Of a stretch of DNA of 64,000 nt, positions 44,958 through 53,778 are shown one piece after another. The stretch comes from Stappia sp. WLB 29 (lineage in GTDB: Bacteria > Pseudomonadota > Alphaproteobacteria > Rhizobiales > Stappiaceae), in contig NZ_JALBGD010000007.1 in assembly GCF_023507705.1 (NCBI RefSeq), forward strand, positions 1 through 64,000, given 5' to 3'. Position 1 is the first letter of the stretch. The number at the start of each line of letters is the position of its first letter. The notes below the pieces were generated by a model, which did not search any database, was not told where the DNA came from, and saw only the letters and a program-made list of their open reading frames with translations. The translations under genes and the position numbers were made by a program.

Positions 44958-45030
44958 TCTTCACTCCCGCCGCCCGAAGAAGACGGCATCAATGAGGCCG
45001 CGACATCTTGTCAGCAGGATGGCGGAGACC

Positions 45031-46035
45031 TCAGACTTTCAGCGAGAGCTTGCCGAAATTTTCGCCGGTGTAGAGCAGGTTCAGCACCTGCGGGAAGGCG
45101 TCCACCCCACCCTCGCGCACGTCCTCGCGGAACTTCAGCCGCCCTTGCGAGACCCATTGCGACAGATCGGCAAGGGCGATGGGGTTCTCGCGGGCGAAGT
45201 CGAAGACGATGAAGCCCTGCATCCGCAGTCGCTGGGTCAGCAGGAAGCGCAGGTTGGCGGGGCCGGGCTGCGGCGTCGTCGCGTTGTAGGCCGAGATCAG
45301 GCCGCAAACGGCGATGCGCCCGAACGGGTTCATCCGCGCCAGCACCGCGTCGAGGATCTCGCCGCCGACATTCTCGAAATTGACGTCGATGCCGTCGGGA
45401 CAGGCGGCGGCAAGGTCGGCGGCGAGATTGCCGGCCTTGTAGTCGACGGCCGCGTCGAAGCCGTCTTCCTCGACGAGGGCCCGGCACTTGGCCGGCCCGC
45501 CGGCGATGCCGACGGCGCGGCAGCCCTTGATCCTGGCGATCTGGCCGACGATGGAGCCGACCGCGCCGGAAGCGGCGGAGACGACCACCGTGTCGCCTTC
45601 CCTGGCCTCGGCAACGCGCAACAGGCCGAAATAGGCGGTGAGGCCCGGCATGCCGAGGCCGCCGATCCAGCTCTGCAGCGGCGCGATGGAGGTGTCGGCG
45701 CGCTGTACGCCCTTGCCGTCCGACACGGCATGGCTCTGCACGCCGAAGAGGCCGACGACGGCCTCGCCGTCCTGGAAGTCGGGATGGCGCGAGGCCTCGA
45801 CGATGCCGGCGGAAAACGAGCGCATGACATCGCCGAGCCCGACCGGCGCCACATAGGACTTGCCGTCATTGACCCAGCCGCGCATGGCCGGATCCAGCGA
45901 GACGTGGCTGATGCGGACGCGGAACTCGCCCTCGCCCGGTTCCGGCAGCGGCTCGTCGCGGATCTCGAAACAATCCGGCGTGACAAGGCCCGGGGCCGGA
46001 CGCTTGACCAGACGCACGACACGGTTCATCGGCAT
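45031..46035 (-). CDS. NADP-dependent oxidoreductase (MDR family, CurA/PTGR-like)
   Basis: 334-aa zinc-independent medium-chain reductase. The Rossmann motif SAASGAVGSIVGQIARIKGC (about 156-175) binds NADPH; the N-terminus lacks the catalytic-zinc Cys/His set. Members reduce alpha,beta-unsaturated ketones or aldehydes, for example 2-alkenals or prostaglandin-like enones. The physiological substrate is unknown here. It follows the Nudix gene by 42 nt and may form an operon with it; AAGGGA precedes the ATG. Confidence 0.85.
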   Translation of the reverse strand: MPMNRVVRLVKRPAPGLVTPDCFEIRDEPLPEPGEGEFRVRISHVSLDPAMRGWVNDGKSYVAPVGLGDVMRSFSAGIVEASRHPDFQDGEAVVGLFGVQSHAVSDGKGVQRADTSIAPLQSWIGGLGMPGLTAYFGLLRVAEAREGDTVVVSAASGAVGSIVGQIARIKGCRAVGIAGGPAKCRALVEEDGFDAAVDYKAGNLAADLAAACPDGIDVNFENVGGEILDAVLARMNPFGRIAVCGLISAYNATTPQPGPANLRFLLTQRLRMQGFIVFDFARENPIALADLSQWVSQGRLKFREDVREGGVDAFPQVLNLLYTGENFGKLSLKV

Positions 46036-46077
46036 GGCGGTCCCTTTTCGCGTGTTGGAGATACGATGGCGGCAAGG

Positions 46078-46707
46078 CTACGAGAAAAGCTCGGGCGCGC
46101 GCAACATCAAGGCCTGAACGAGAATCAGGGTCTTGGCGTCGGAGAGGCTGCCCTCCTGCACCGCTTCGCCGAGACGGGCGATGGGCCATTCCATCACCTC
46201 GATCTCCTCGCCCTCCTCGGCAAGGCCGCCGCCGCCGGAGACGACATCGCCGGCGCCGTAGCGGGCAAGGTAAAGACTGAGCCGTTCGGTGGAGGAACCG
46301 GGCGAGGGATAGATGTCGCCGACATGTTCGAGCTCGCCGACCTTGACGCCGACTTCCTCGGCGGCCTCGCGGCGGGCGGCATCGACGGCGATCTCGCCCT
46401 CGTCGATATAGCCGGCCGGCGCTTCCTCCAGGTACCCGTCATGGTCGCCGCGGGCGAACAGCGGCACGCGGAGCTGGCGGGCGAGCAAGGCGACCCGCCG
46501 CACCGGATCGTAGGGAAGAACGGCGACCACATCGCGCCGTGCCTGAAACTCGCGCGAAATCTCGATATTGCCGCCGGAGGCCAGCGGCTGTTCGACAACC
46601 ATCTCCCGGTAGGTGCCGAAGCCCTCGTAGAGGCTGCGCTCGGAGACGATGCGCACAGCCTTCTGCCCTTCCCGTTCGGACGGGTCCTGCCTGTCTTCTT
46701 CTTGCAT
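46078..46707 (-). CDS. Nudix hydrolase (ADP-ribose pyrophosphatase type)
   Basis: 209-aa Nudix protein. The Nudix box is complete: GYIDEGEIAVDAARREAAEEVGV fits GX5EX7REUXEEXGU (about residues 97-119). A preceding beta domain is typical of ADP-ribose pyrophosphatase/GDP-mannose hydrolase subfamily members. The start MQEED at 46707 follows GGGAGTG; the upstream ATGs at 46746 and 46770 have no ribosome site. Confidence 0.87.
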   Translation of the reverse strand: MQEEDRQDPSEREGQKAVRIVSERSLYEGFGTYREMVVEQPLASGGNIEISREFQARRDVVAVLPYDPVRRVALLARQLRVPLFARGDHDGYLEEAPAGYIDEGEIAVDAARREAAEEVGVKVGELEHVGDIYPSPGSSTERLSLYLARYGAGDVVSGGGGLAEEGEEIEVMEWPIARLGEAVQEGSLSDAKTLILVQALMLRAPELFS

Positions 46708-46785
46708 AAACACTCCCGATGCACCGCAACGCGGCGTCTCACTCATGTCAGCCGAAGACGATGGGCGCAAGGGGGGCGAAAATCG

Positions 46786-47598
46786 TCAGCCGACGAAGGC
46801 CCGCTCGATGACGAACTCGGCCGGCCGGTTGTTGGCGCCCTCCGTGAGGCCTGCCGCCTCGAGCAGCGCCTTGGTGTCCTTGAGCATCGCCATGGAGCCG
46901 CAGATCATCGCCCGGTCGGTGGCCGGATCGAGCGGCGGCACGCCGAGCGCGCGGAACAGATCGCCGTTCTCGATCAATGTGGTGATGCGGCCGGTATGCG
47001 CGTGCGGCTCGCGGGTCGTGGAGGTGAACAGGCGCAGCTGGCTGGCGGCGAGCTCGCCGATCAGCGGATCCTCGCGGGTGGCGGCGACCGTCTGCTGCGA
47101 ATAGGCGAGTTCGGCCACGAAACGGCACGAGTGGGTGACGATCACCTCCTCGAACTTCTCGTAGGTCTCCGGGTCGCGGATCAGGCTGGCAAAGGGCGCA
47201 AAGCCGGTGCCGGTGGAGAACATGTAGAGGCGCTTGCCGGCGATCAGCGCGTCGTTGACGAGCGTGCCGGTCGGCTTCTTCTTCATCAGGACCTTGTCGC
47301 CGACCTTGATCTTCTGCAGATGCTGGGTCAGCGGGCCGTCGGGAACCTTGATCGAGAAGAATTCCAGCTCCTCGTCCCAGGACGGAGAAGCGATGGAATA
47401 GGCACGGAAGACCGGCTTTTCGCCGACCATCAGCCCGATCATCACGAACTCGCCGGAGCGGAAGCGGAAGCTCGCCGGGCGCGTCATGCGGAAGCGGAAC
47501 AGATCGTCCGTGTAGTGCTGAACCTCGGTCACCGTCTCGGCAGTGGCGCCTGCAGGGACGGCGTCGGCGAGATCGCCGGCAAGATTGACCACATTCAT
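46786..47598 (-). CDS. fpr: ferredoxin-NADP+ reductase
   Basis: 270-aa flavoprotein of the bacterial FPR class. The FAD motif FRAYSIASPSWDEELEFFSIKV (RxYS) and the NADP motif STGTGFAPFASLIRDP with CGSMAMLKD are clear. It exchanges electrons between NADPH and ferredoxin or flavodoxin. The start MNVVNLAG at 47598 sits 9 nt after GTGAGG; an in-frame ATG three codons upstream overlaps that site. Its position beside the sulfite reductase operon suggests it feeds electrons there, which is an inference. Confidence 0.92.
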   Translation of the reverse strand: MNVVNLAGDLADAVPAGATAETVTEVQHYTDDLFRFRMTRPASFRFRSGEFVMIGLMVGEKPVFRAYSIASPSWDEELEFFSIKVPDGPLTQHLQKIKVGDKVLMKKKPTGTLVNDALIAGKRLYMFSTGTGFAPFASLIRDPETYEKFEEVIVTHSCRFVAELAYSQQTVAATREDPLIGELAASQLRLFTSTTREPHAHTGRITTLIENGDLFRALGVPPLDPATDRAMICGSMAMLKDTKALLEAAGLTEGANNRPAEFVIERAFVG

Positions 47599-47680
47599 GC
47601 GTTGCATCCTCACTACATGTCGAACAATACGTGTATCCGAACGGCCGGCGGCAGCATAGCCAAGAGCCGCGCCGCAGACA

Positions 47681-48205
47681 TCAGGAAAGCTGCGCATCCG
47701 CCGGGCGCCGGGCCCAGGAACGCGCGCCGGCAGGCACCTCGCCCGCCCGTTCCGCAGGCTGGAGGTATAGTGGCACGTCGACGTCGTGACCAGCCTCCAG
47801 CGCCCGGATCGTCGGCTCGTTGACCACGGCGAAGGCGTCGAAGCCGACCCGCCGCATCAACGGGATCTGGTCGAGCAGCACATCGCCGCTCGCCCGGACC
47901 TCGCCGGCAAAGCCGTAGCGCTGGCGCAGCAGGCGGGCGGTCGAGTAGCCGCGCCCGTCCGAGAACTTGGCGAAGTCGACCACCACCAGCTCCAGCGCGG
48001 CGAGATGGCCGGCAAGGCTTGCCGGATCGTCGCCCGCCTTGACCAGCGGCGCAAGCCTGAGGCCCTGCGGCAGATCGGCCGCCTGCTCCAGGAAGCGGGC
48101 GAGCGGCACGACGAAGGCGCCTTGCGCGGGCAGCTCCGCCTCGTCGTCCAGATGGGTCCACTCGTCGGCGACGAAGCCGCCGGCACGGTAAAGTCTTGCC
48201 GTCAT
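47681..48205 (-). CDS. DUF934 protein, sulfite-reduction associated
   Basis: 174-aa protein with the DUF934 signature GRGYSTARLLRQRYGFAGEVRASGDVLLDQIPLMRRVGFDAFAV near the middle. The family is nearly always encoded beside cysI/cysH in proteobacteria and is annotated as a probable oxidoreductase component of sulfite reduction. The start MTARLYRAGG at 48205 nearly abuts the cysH stop, so it is translationally linked. No cofactor motif is visible. Confidence 0.85.
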   Translation of the reverse strand: MTARLYRAGGFVADEWTHLDDEAELPAQGAFVVPLARFLEQAADLPQGLRLAPLVKAGDDPASLAGHLAALELVVVDFAKFSDGRGYSTARLLRQRYGFAGEVRASGDVLLDQIPLMRRVGFDAFAVVNEPTIRALEAGHDVDVPLYLQPAERAGEVPAGARSWARRPADAQLS

Positions 48206-48207
48206 GG

Positions 48208-48963
48208 TCAGATCCCGGCTCCCTGTTCGTTCTCCATCGGCAGAGCCAGATGAATGCCGCATTCGGTCTTGTCGCGCCCGCGCCAGCGGCCGGCGCGCGG
48301 GTCCTCGCCCTCCGCCACCGGGCTGGTGCAGGGCATGCAGCCGATGGAGGGGTAGCCCCTGGCGACCAGCGGGTGGCTGGGCAGGTCCTGCGCCTGCGCA
48401 TAGGCGCGCAGGTCCGACGGGTCCCAGTCGGCCAGCGGATTGACCTTGATGCGCTCGCCGTCGGCCTCGAAGACCGGGATGTCGGACCGGGTGCTCGCCT
48501 GGAAGCGCTTGCGCCCGGAAATCCAGGCATCGAAGCCCTTGAGCGCGCGCGCCAGCGGGCGGACCTTGCGGATCTCGCAGCAGGCGTCGGTGTCGCTCAT
48601 CCACAGCATGCCGGCCGGGTCGACGGCCTCGAGATCCGCCGGATCGGGCGCGAGGGTGCGCACGTCCGAAAGACCGAACTGCTCGACCAGAAGGTCGCGG
48701 TAGCGCAGCGTGTCCGGGAACAACTTGCCGGTGTCGATGAACAGCACGGGAATGGTCCGGTCGACGCGCGAGACGAGATGCAGCAGCACCGCCGCTTCCG
48801 CGCCGAAGGAGGACACCATCGCCAACCGGTCGCCGAAGCGCCCGCGCGCGGCCGCGATCACCGCCTCCGCGGAGGCCGAGACGAAGCGCTCGGCGAGCCA
48901 GGCCGCATCGAGGGCGGGCGTCGGCGGGTCCTGCCGGACCGCATAGGCCTCACGCAGTGCCAT
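48208..48963 (-). CDS. cysH: adenylylsulfate (APS) reductase, CysH family
   Basis: 251-aa enzyme with the [4Fe-4S] Cys signature of APS reductases: C128-C129 in DACCEIRKV and C209/C212 in GCMPC. Also present are the P-loop-like SSFGAEAA (51-58) and the catalytic ECGIH near the C-terminus (C235). The two cysteine pairs mark it as using APS rather than PAPS, so it yields sulfite directly. The ATG at 48963 overlaps the cysI stop by 14 nt. Confidence 0.93.
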   Translation of the reverse strand: MALREAYAVRQDPPTPALDAAWLAERFVSASAEAVIAAARGRFGDRLAMVSSFGAEAAVLLHLVSRVDRTIPVLFIDTGKLFPDTLRYRDLLVEQFGLSDVRTLAPDPADLEAVDPAGMLWMSDTDACCEIRKVRPLARALKGFDAWISGRKRFQASTRSDIPVFEADGERIKVNPLADWDPSDLRAYAQAQDLPSHPLVARGYPSIGCMPCTSPVAEGEDPRAGRWRGRDKTECGIHLALPMENEQGAGI

Positions 48964-50608
48964 AGAGCGCCTCCTTGAACGGTTGATCGCCGACACGGCG
49001 ATAGGCGGCGAGGAAATCTTCCTGCGGGGTCTCGCGCAGGCCGACATAGGTGTCGACGACCTTTTCGATCGCATCGACCACCTCGTCGTAGGAGAAGCCG
49101 CGGCCGATGATCTCGCCGACCGACGTGTTCTCGTCCGCCGAGCCGCCGAGGGTGATCTGGTAGTATTCCTCGCCCTTCTTCTCGACACCGAGAATGCCGA
49201 TATGGCCGACATGGTGATGGCCGCAGGCATTGATGCAGCCGGAGATCTTGATCTTGAGATCGCCGATCTCGCGCTGACGCTCGGGCGAGGCGAAGCGCTC
49301 GGAAATGCGCTGCGCGACCGGGATCGAGCGGGCGGTGGCGAGGGCGCAATAGTCGAGCCCCGGGCAGGCGATGATGTCCGTCACCAGGCCGGCATTGGCC
49401 TCGGCGAGCCCCGCCTCGGCGAGCGCGGCGTGGATCGCCGGGATGTCGCGGCGGCGCACATGCGGCAGCACCAGGTTCTGCTCGTGGCTGACGCGGATCT
49501 CGTCATGGCCGTAGCGCTCGGCAAGGTCGGCGACGACCTCCATCTGCTCCGCCGTGGCATCGCCCGGCGCCTTGCCGATGGGCTTGAGCGAAATGGTGAG
49601 GCTGGCATAGCCGGGCGCGCGGTGCGGATGGACGTTGCGCGCGGCAAAGGCCTCCAGCTGCGGATCGGCGGCAATCGCCGCCTCCAGCACCGCCTCGTCC
49701 CCGACCGCGACATCGAAGGCCGGCGGCGCGAAATAGGCGGTGATGCGCTCGATCTCCGAGGCCGGCAGCGTCAGGACGCCGTCGCGGATCTCGGCGAACT
49801 CGGCCTCGATATCGGCCTTCAGCTCCTCGAGGCCGGTCTCGTGGACGAGGATCTTGATGCGGGCCTTGTACTTGTTGTCGCGGCGGCCGTAGCGGTTGTA
49901 GACGCGCAGGATCGCCTCGCTGTAGGCGAGCAGGTCCGCCTCGGGCAGGAACTCGCGCACCAGCCGGCCGACCATCGGGGTCCGCCCCAGGCCGCCGCCG
50001 ACGAAGACGCGGAAGCCGACATTGCCGTCCGCGTCGCGCACCGCCTGCAGGCCGATATCGTGCACCTGCACCGCCGCCCGGTCGTGCGGGGCGCCGGTGA
50101 CCGCGATCTTGAATTTGCGCGGCAGATACGAGAACTCCGGATGCAGCGACGACCACTGGCGCAGGATCTCCGCATAGGGCCGCGGGTCGAGGATCTCGTC
50201 GGCGGCAGCGCCCGAGAAATGGTCGGCCGTGACATTGCGGATGCAGTTGCCCGAGGTCTGGATCGCGTGCATCTCGACTTCCGCGAGCTGCGAAAGAATG
50301 TCGGGAATGTCCTTCAGCCGCGGCCAGTTGAACTGGATGTTCTGCCGCGTGGTGAAATGGCCGTAGCCGCGGTCGTAGGTGCGCGCGACATGGGCGAGGC
50401 GCCGCATCTGGCGGGCATTCAGCGTGCCGTAGGGAATGGCGATGCGCAGCATGTAGGCATGGAGCTGCAGATAGACGCCGTTCATCAGCCGCAGCGGCTT
50501 GAACTGGTCTTCCGTCAGGTCGCCGGCAAGGCGGCGCTGCACCTGGTCGCGGAACTGGTCCACGCGGGCGGACACGAAATGCGCATCGAACTCGTCATAG
50601 CGGTACAT
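48950..50608 (-). CDS. cysI: ferredoxin-type nitrite/sulfite reductase
   Basis: 552-aa sirohaem/[4Fe-4S] reductase. The N-terminal half has the ferredoxin-like repeats with the sirohaem-binding RTYDRGYGHFTTRQNIQFNW. The cluster cysteines are in CPGLDYC and the CINACGHHHVGHIG motif. It reduces sulfite to sulfide with six electrons. Neighbours cysG (cofactor), cysH (sulfite supply), DUF2849 and DUF934 support the sulfite role over nitrite. Confidence 0.92.
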   Translation of the reverse strand: MYRYDEFDAHFVSARVDQFRDQVQRRLAGDLTEDQFKPLRLMNGVYLQLHAYMLRIAIPYGTLNARQMRRLAHVARTYDRGYGHFTTRQNIQFNWPRLKDIPDILSQLAEVEMHAIQTSGNCIRNVTADHFSGAAADEILDPRPYAEILRQWSSLHPEFSYLPRKFKIAVTGAPHDRAAVQVHDIGLQAVRDADGNVGFRVFVGGGLGRTPMVGRLVREFLPEADLLAYSEAILRVYNRYGRRDNKYKARIKILVHETGLEELKADIEAEFAEIRDGVLTLPASEIERITAYFAPPAFDVAVGDEAVLEAAIAADPQLEAFAARNVHPHRAPGYASLTISLKPIGKAPGDATAEQMEVVADLAERYGHDEIRVSHEQNLVLPHVRRRDIPAIHAALAEAGLAEANAGLVTDIIACPGLDYCALATARSIPVAQRISERFASPERQREIGDLKIKISGCINACGHHHVGHIGILGVEKKGEEYYQITLGGSADENTSVGEIIGRGFSYDEVVDAIEKVVDTYVGLRETPQEDFLAAYRRVGDQPFKEALYGTA

Positions 50609-50686
50609 GCTTGCAACTCCTGGAACGGCGGATCGCGTGTCGCGTCCCGGTTCTGGGTACTCAATGGGTAGCGTGTCGCGGCCGGA

Positions 50687-50992
50687 TCAGGCCGCCGACA
50701 CCTCGCGCCGGGCCTGCTTGCCGAGGTCGAGGCGCACGGTCGGCCCCTTGGCACGGATCTTCTCGCGGAAGCGGACGGGCTGAATCTCGCCGTCCTCGCG
50801 CGTCAGATCGATGAGATAGGGCTCGACGATCAACCGGGCCGCCTCGGCCTCGGCGCCGGCCGCTTCCGCCTCGGCCACGGCCTCCGGCGTTTCCAGCAGC
50901 CATGCGCCGGCCAGGGTCTCGACCCAGGTGCCGGAGCGGCCGAGCCACACCACTTCGCCATCGATCAGTCGGTTGGCTGTCAAAGCCTTCAT
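50687..50992 (-). CDS. DUF2849 small protein of the sulfite reductase operon
   Basis: 101-aa protein starting MKALTANRLIDGEVVWLG, the DUF2849 signature; the family is restricted to alphaproteobacteria and usually sits between cysG and cysI, as here. Acidic Ala-rich middle, no cofactor motif. The start at 50992 is 22 nt after cysG. Function unknown, likely accessory to sulfite reductase. Confidence 0.87.
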   Translation of the reverse strand: MKALTANRLIDGEVVWLGRSGTWVETLAGAWLLETPEAVAEAEAAGAEAEAARLIVEPYLIDLTREDGEIQPVRFREKIRAKGPTVRLDLGKQARREVSAA

Positions 50993-51014
50993 GCAATCGC
51001 TCCTTCGAACGGGG

Positions 51015-52460
51015 CTATGCGGCGACCACGGCCCTTTCGGCGGGCGCGACGCGCAGGGGCTGGCTGTTTGCGAGGTCGCCATGGCCGACGGCCTCGCCGA
51101 TGATGATCAGGGTCGGGCCGTCGATCTCGTGGCGGCCCTGAAGCGCCGGCAGATCGGCGAGCGTGCCGGCGAAAAAGCGCTCGTTGCGCTGCGCCGCGTT
51201 CTCCACCACCGCGACCGGGGTGGCCGGCGACAGGCCCGCGCCGAGCAGCCGGTCGGCGACGCGGGAAGCGACCGTGCGGCCCATATAGACGGCGACGGTC
51301 GCGCCCTGCAGCGCCATCGTGCCCCAGGACGGCAGCGTCTCGCCGTCGCGGTCGTGACCGGTGGCGAAGACGAGGTCGGAGGCGACGCCGCGCAGGGTCA
51401 GCGGAATGCGGGTGCCGGCGGCGGCGGCAAGGGCGGCCGTCACGCCCGGCACCACGTCATGGGCGATGCCGGCGGCGCGCAGGGCGGCGATCTCCTCGCC
51501 GGCGCGGCCGAAGACCAGCGGATCGCCCGCCTTCAGCCGCACGACGCGGCGGCCGTGCGAGGCCTCGCGCACCAGGATCGCGTTGATCTCGTCCTGCGAC
51601 ACCGAATGGCGGCCCTTGCGCTTGCCGACGGAAATCCGCTCCGCATCGCGCCGGCCCATGGCGACGACCGCCTCCGGCACCAGGGCGTCGTGGACGATGA
51701 CGTCGGCCTCCTGCAGCAGGCGCTGCGCGCGAAGGGTCAGGAGGTCCTCGGCGCCGGGACCGGCGCCGACCAGCCAGACGAAGCCGGCTTCCTGGTTGCG
51801 GGTGTTGAGCAGGCGCTGCGCCTCGTTGCGGGCCGCATCGGGGCGCCCGGCCTGCAGCTGGGCAGCGACCGGGCCGGAGAAGAAGCGCGCCCAGAAGCGG
51901 CGGCGCTCGACACCGCTGGAAATCACGCGCACGACCGTCTCGCGGAAGCTCTCGGCAAGGCGGGCGAGATCGCCGGTCTCGCGCGGCAGCATCGCCTCGA
52001 TGCGCGCGCGGATGTGGCGGGCGAGGACCGGGCCGACGCCGGTGGAGGTGATGGCGACGGCGACCGGCGCGCGGTTGACCAGGGCGCCGACATAGAAGTC
52101 GCAGATCTCCGGCCGGTCGACCGCGTTGGCCGGAATGCCGAGCGCGCGCGCGGCGGCAACGACGGAGGTGTCCTCCGCCTCCTCGCCGCTGGCGGCGAAG
52201 ACCAGGACGGCGCCCTTGAGCTGCGCCGGATCGAAGGCTTCGGCGACGATGGCGCCGCCGGCGCGGGCGACGGCGTCCCGCAGGACATCCTCGGCCTGCG
52301 GCGCGACAACGACGATGTCGGCGAGCGTTTCGGCAAGAAGCCGGACCTTGGCGGCCGCCTCGTCGCCGCCGCCGACCACGACGACGCGCTTGCCCTCGAC
52401 CTTGTGAAAGGCCGGGAAGACGGCGAGCTTGCGATCCGTTGCCTTTGCTTGGCGAGCCAT
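51015..52460 (-). CDS. cysG: sirohaem synthase CysG
   Basis: 481-aa fusion. The N-terminal dehydrogenase/ferrochelatase domain starts with the NAD motif RVVVVGGGDEAAAK (about 24-37), and the C-terminal uroporphyrinogen-III methyltransferase has VGAGPGAEDLLTLRAQR and GDPLVFGRAGEE. It makes the sirohaem needed by CysI. The start MARQAK at 52460 follows GGGAGA; the longer ORF has none. First gene of the sulfate assimilation operon. Confidence 0.93.
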   Translation of the reverse strand: MARQAKATDRKLAVFPAFHKVEGKRVVVVGGGDEAAAKVRLLAETLADIVVVAPQAEDVLRDAVARAGGAIVAEAFDPAQLKGAVLVFAASGEEAEDTSVVAAARALGIPANAVDRPEICDFYVGALVNRAPVAVAITSTGVGPVLARHIRARIEAMLPRETGDLARLAESFRETVVRVISSGVERRRFWARFFSGPVAAQLQAGRPDAARNEAQRLLNTRNQEAGFVWLVGAGPGAEDLLTLRAQRLLQEADVIVHDALVPEAVVAMGRRDAERISVGKRKGRHSVSQDEINAILVREASHGRRVVRLKAGDPLVFGRAGEEIAALRAAGIAHDVVPGVTAALAAAAGTRIPLTLRGVASDLVFATGHDRDGETLPSWGTMALQGATVAVYMGRTVASRVADRLLGAGLSPATPVAVVENAAQRNERFFAGTLADLPALQGRHEIDGPTLIIIGEAVGHGDLANSQPLRVAPAERAVVAA

Positions 52461-52999
52461 CTGGCGCGATCTCCCAACGATCTCTGGGCGGTCTTGAGAC
52501 AGCCCTAGAGATAAAGCCTCGGACCCGCTTGCGCCGGGCATGGCATTTCAATCGAGGGAAGCGGCAGGGAAAAATCATACTACGGATCGGCCTTCCGACG
52601 GTTTTGCCGCCAGGCAGGACCGAAATGCTTGCCGGAAGCCGGCACGATTTTGCCGGTGCAAGACGAAAAGACGTCCTGCCTCGCGACTACAACCCATGAG
52701 GGAGGTTTTCCGCGCGCGGAATTCAGAACCATAGTCTTTGGCGCGCGCTGGCGAGCCTTTGCAACCGTCTTACCATAATTTCAAAAAATCAACTGATCTT
52801 GTTCAACATCAGCGAGACTTCAGGTGTTTTCTTTTTGATTTTTGCTCCTTATCCATGATTCTGCTTTCTTCGGAAAATCAGATTGGGGGGTGTTACTGTA
52901 CCTCCGACAAGGAAGACTCTTGGTTGATTCCCACTGTCAAGCAACTAATACTGGTCTCCCCAGAAGCGTTTCAGACATATCGATATCGAGTGAAAACCC
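52461..52999. other. AT-richer intergenic region left of the HAD gene
   Basis: About 540 nt between the divergent cysG and HAD genes. The left third should hold the cysG promoter. The stretch 52700-52990 is AT-rich with oligo-T runs and contains a 94-codon reading frame (52738-53022) without a ribosome site or recognisable motif, judged spurious. I could not identify a convincing promoter pair. Confidence 0.5.
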
Positions 53000-53701
53000 G
53001 TGGTAAAAGCTATTTTCTTTGATGTATTGGGCACCATTGTCGATTGGAACAGGGGGCTATCCAGCGGTTTCGACCGCGCCTTCGCAAAAAGCGGCAAGGA
53101 CATTTCGGCAAGCACCCTGGCGAGTGCGTGGTACAAGGACTATCGCGCGCGGTTCACCTCCAGCACGGGAGCCGTTTACGCTCAGGACCAACTGGCCGAA
53201 AGCCTGTCCCACGTACTGGAAGAGGCAGGCCTGGAGGCCCCGGTGGGAAGCCGGGAGCAGGAATTGCTCCTGGCCTGCTGGCAACGCTTTCCCGCCTGGC
53301 CGGACAGCGTGCCGGGCTTGCGCGCGCTGCGCCGCGAATATGTCATCGCATCCTGCACCGACCTGCCGACCGCGCCGATGACCTGGCTCGCCAAGCATGC
53401 GGGCCTGCCATGGGATCTCGTGCTCGGATCGGACCTGCTGGACGGGCGGGCGCACGACGGCAGCCTGTTTCTCAAGGCCGCGGCGACGCTGGACTTGCAG
53501 CCGTCCGAGGTGATGTATGCCTCCGCCCACAATGCGGACCTGGCCGCCGCCCGAGCTGCGGGGCTGAAGACCGCCTTCTTCGCAAGGCCGAAGGAGTTCG
53601 GGCCCGAGCAGCGCAACGACCTTGCCCCGCGGGACAGCTGGGACATCGTCGCCTTCGACCTTCTGGACCTGGCCCGCTACATGGAATCGGCCGTCTACTG
53701 A
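53000..53701 (+). CDS. haloacid dehalogenase type II-like HAD hydrolase
   Basis: 233-aa HAD-superfamily enzyme. Motif I is FFDVLGTIVDW (nucleophile D8), motif II lies around VIASCTDLP and motif III near K-phosphate-binding LFLKAA, with the C-terminal Asp pair in ASAHNADLAAA. It resembles (S)-2-haloacid dehalogenases, though the DVFGT form is altered to DVLGT. The start is GTG at 53000. Dehalogenation is plausible but a generic phosphatase role is possible. Its upstream region is unusually AT-rich. Confidence 0.82.
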   Translation: MVKAIFFDVLGTIVDWNRGLSSGFDRAFAKSGKDISASTLASAWYKDYRARFTSSTGAVYAQDQLAESLSHVLEEAGLEAPVGSREQELLLACWQRFPAWPDSVPGLRALRREYVIASCTDLPTAPMTWLAKHAGLPWDLVLGSDLLDGRAHDGSLFLKAAATLDLQPSEVMYASAHNADLAAARAAGLKTAFFARPKEFGPEQRNDLAPRDSWDIVAFDLLDLARYMESAVY

Positions 53702-53778
53702 CGCCGATACCAAGGGTCGCAGACAAAACAACGGCGCGGGAGCCGAGCCCCCGCGCCTCTATTTCATATGGCGCAGCA

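Noticed and set aside
52738-53022. 94-codon frame in the AT-rich spacer before the HAD gene
   Set aside because: No ribosome site, no recognisable motif, overlaps the HAD start and has an uneven composition; likely chance.
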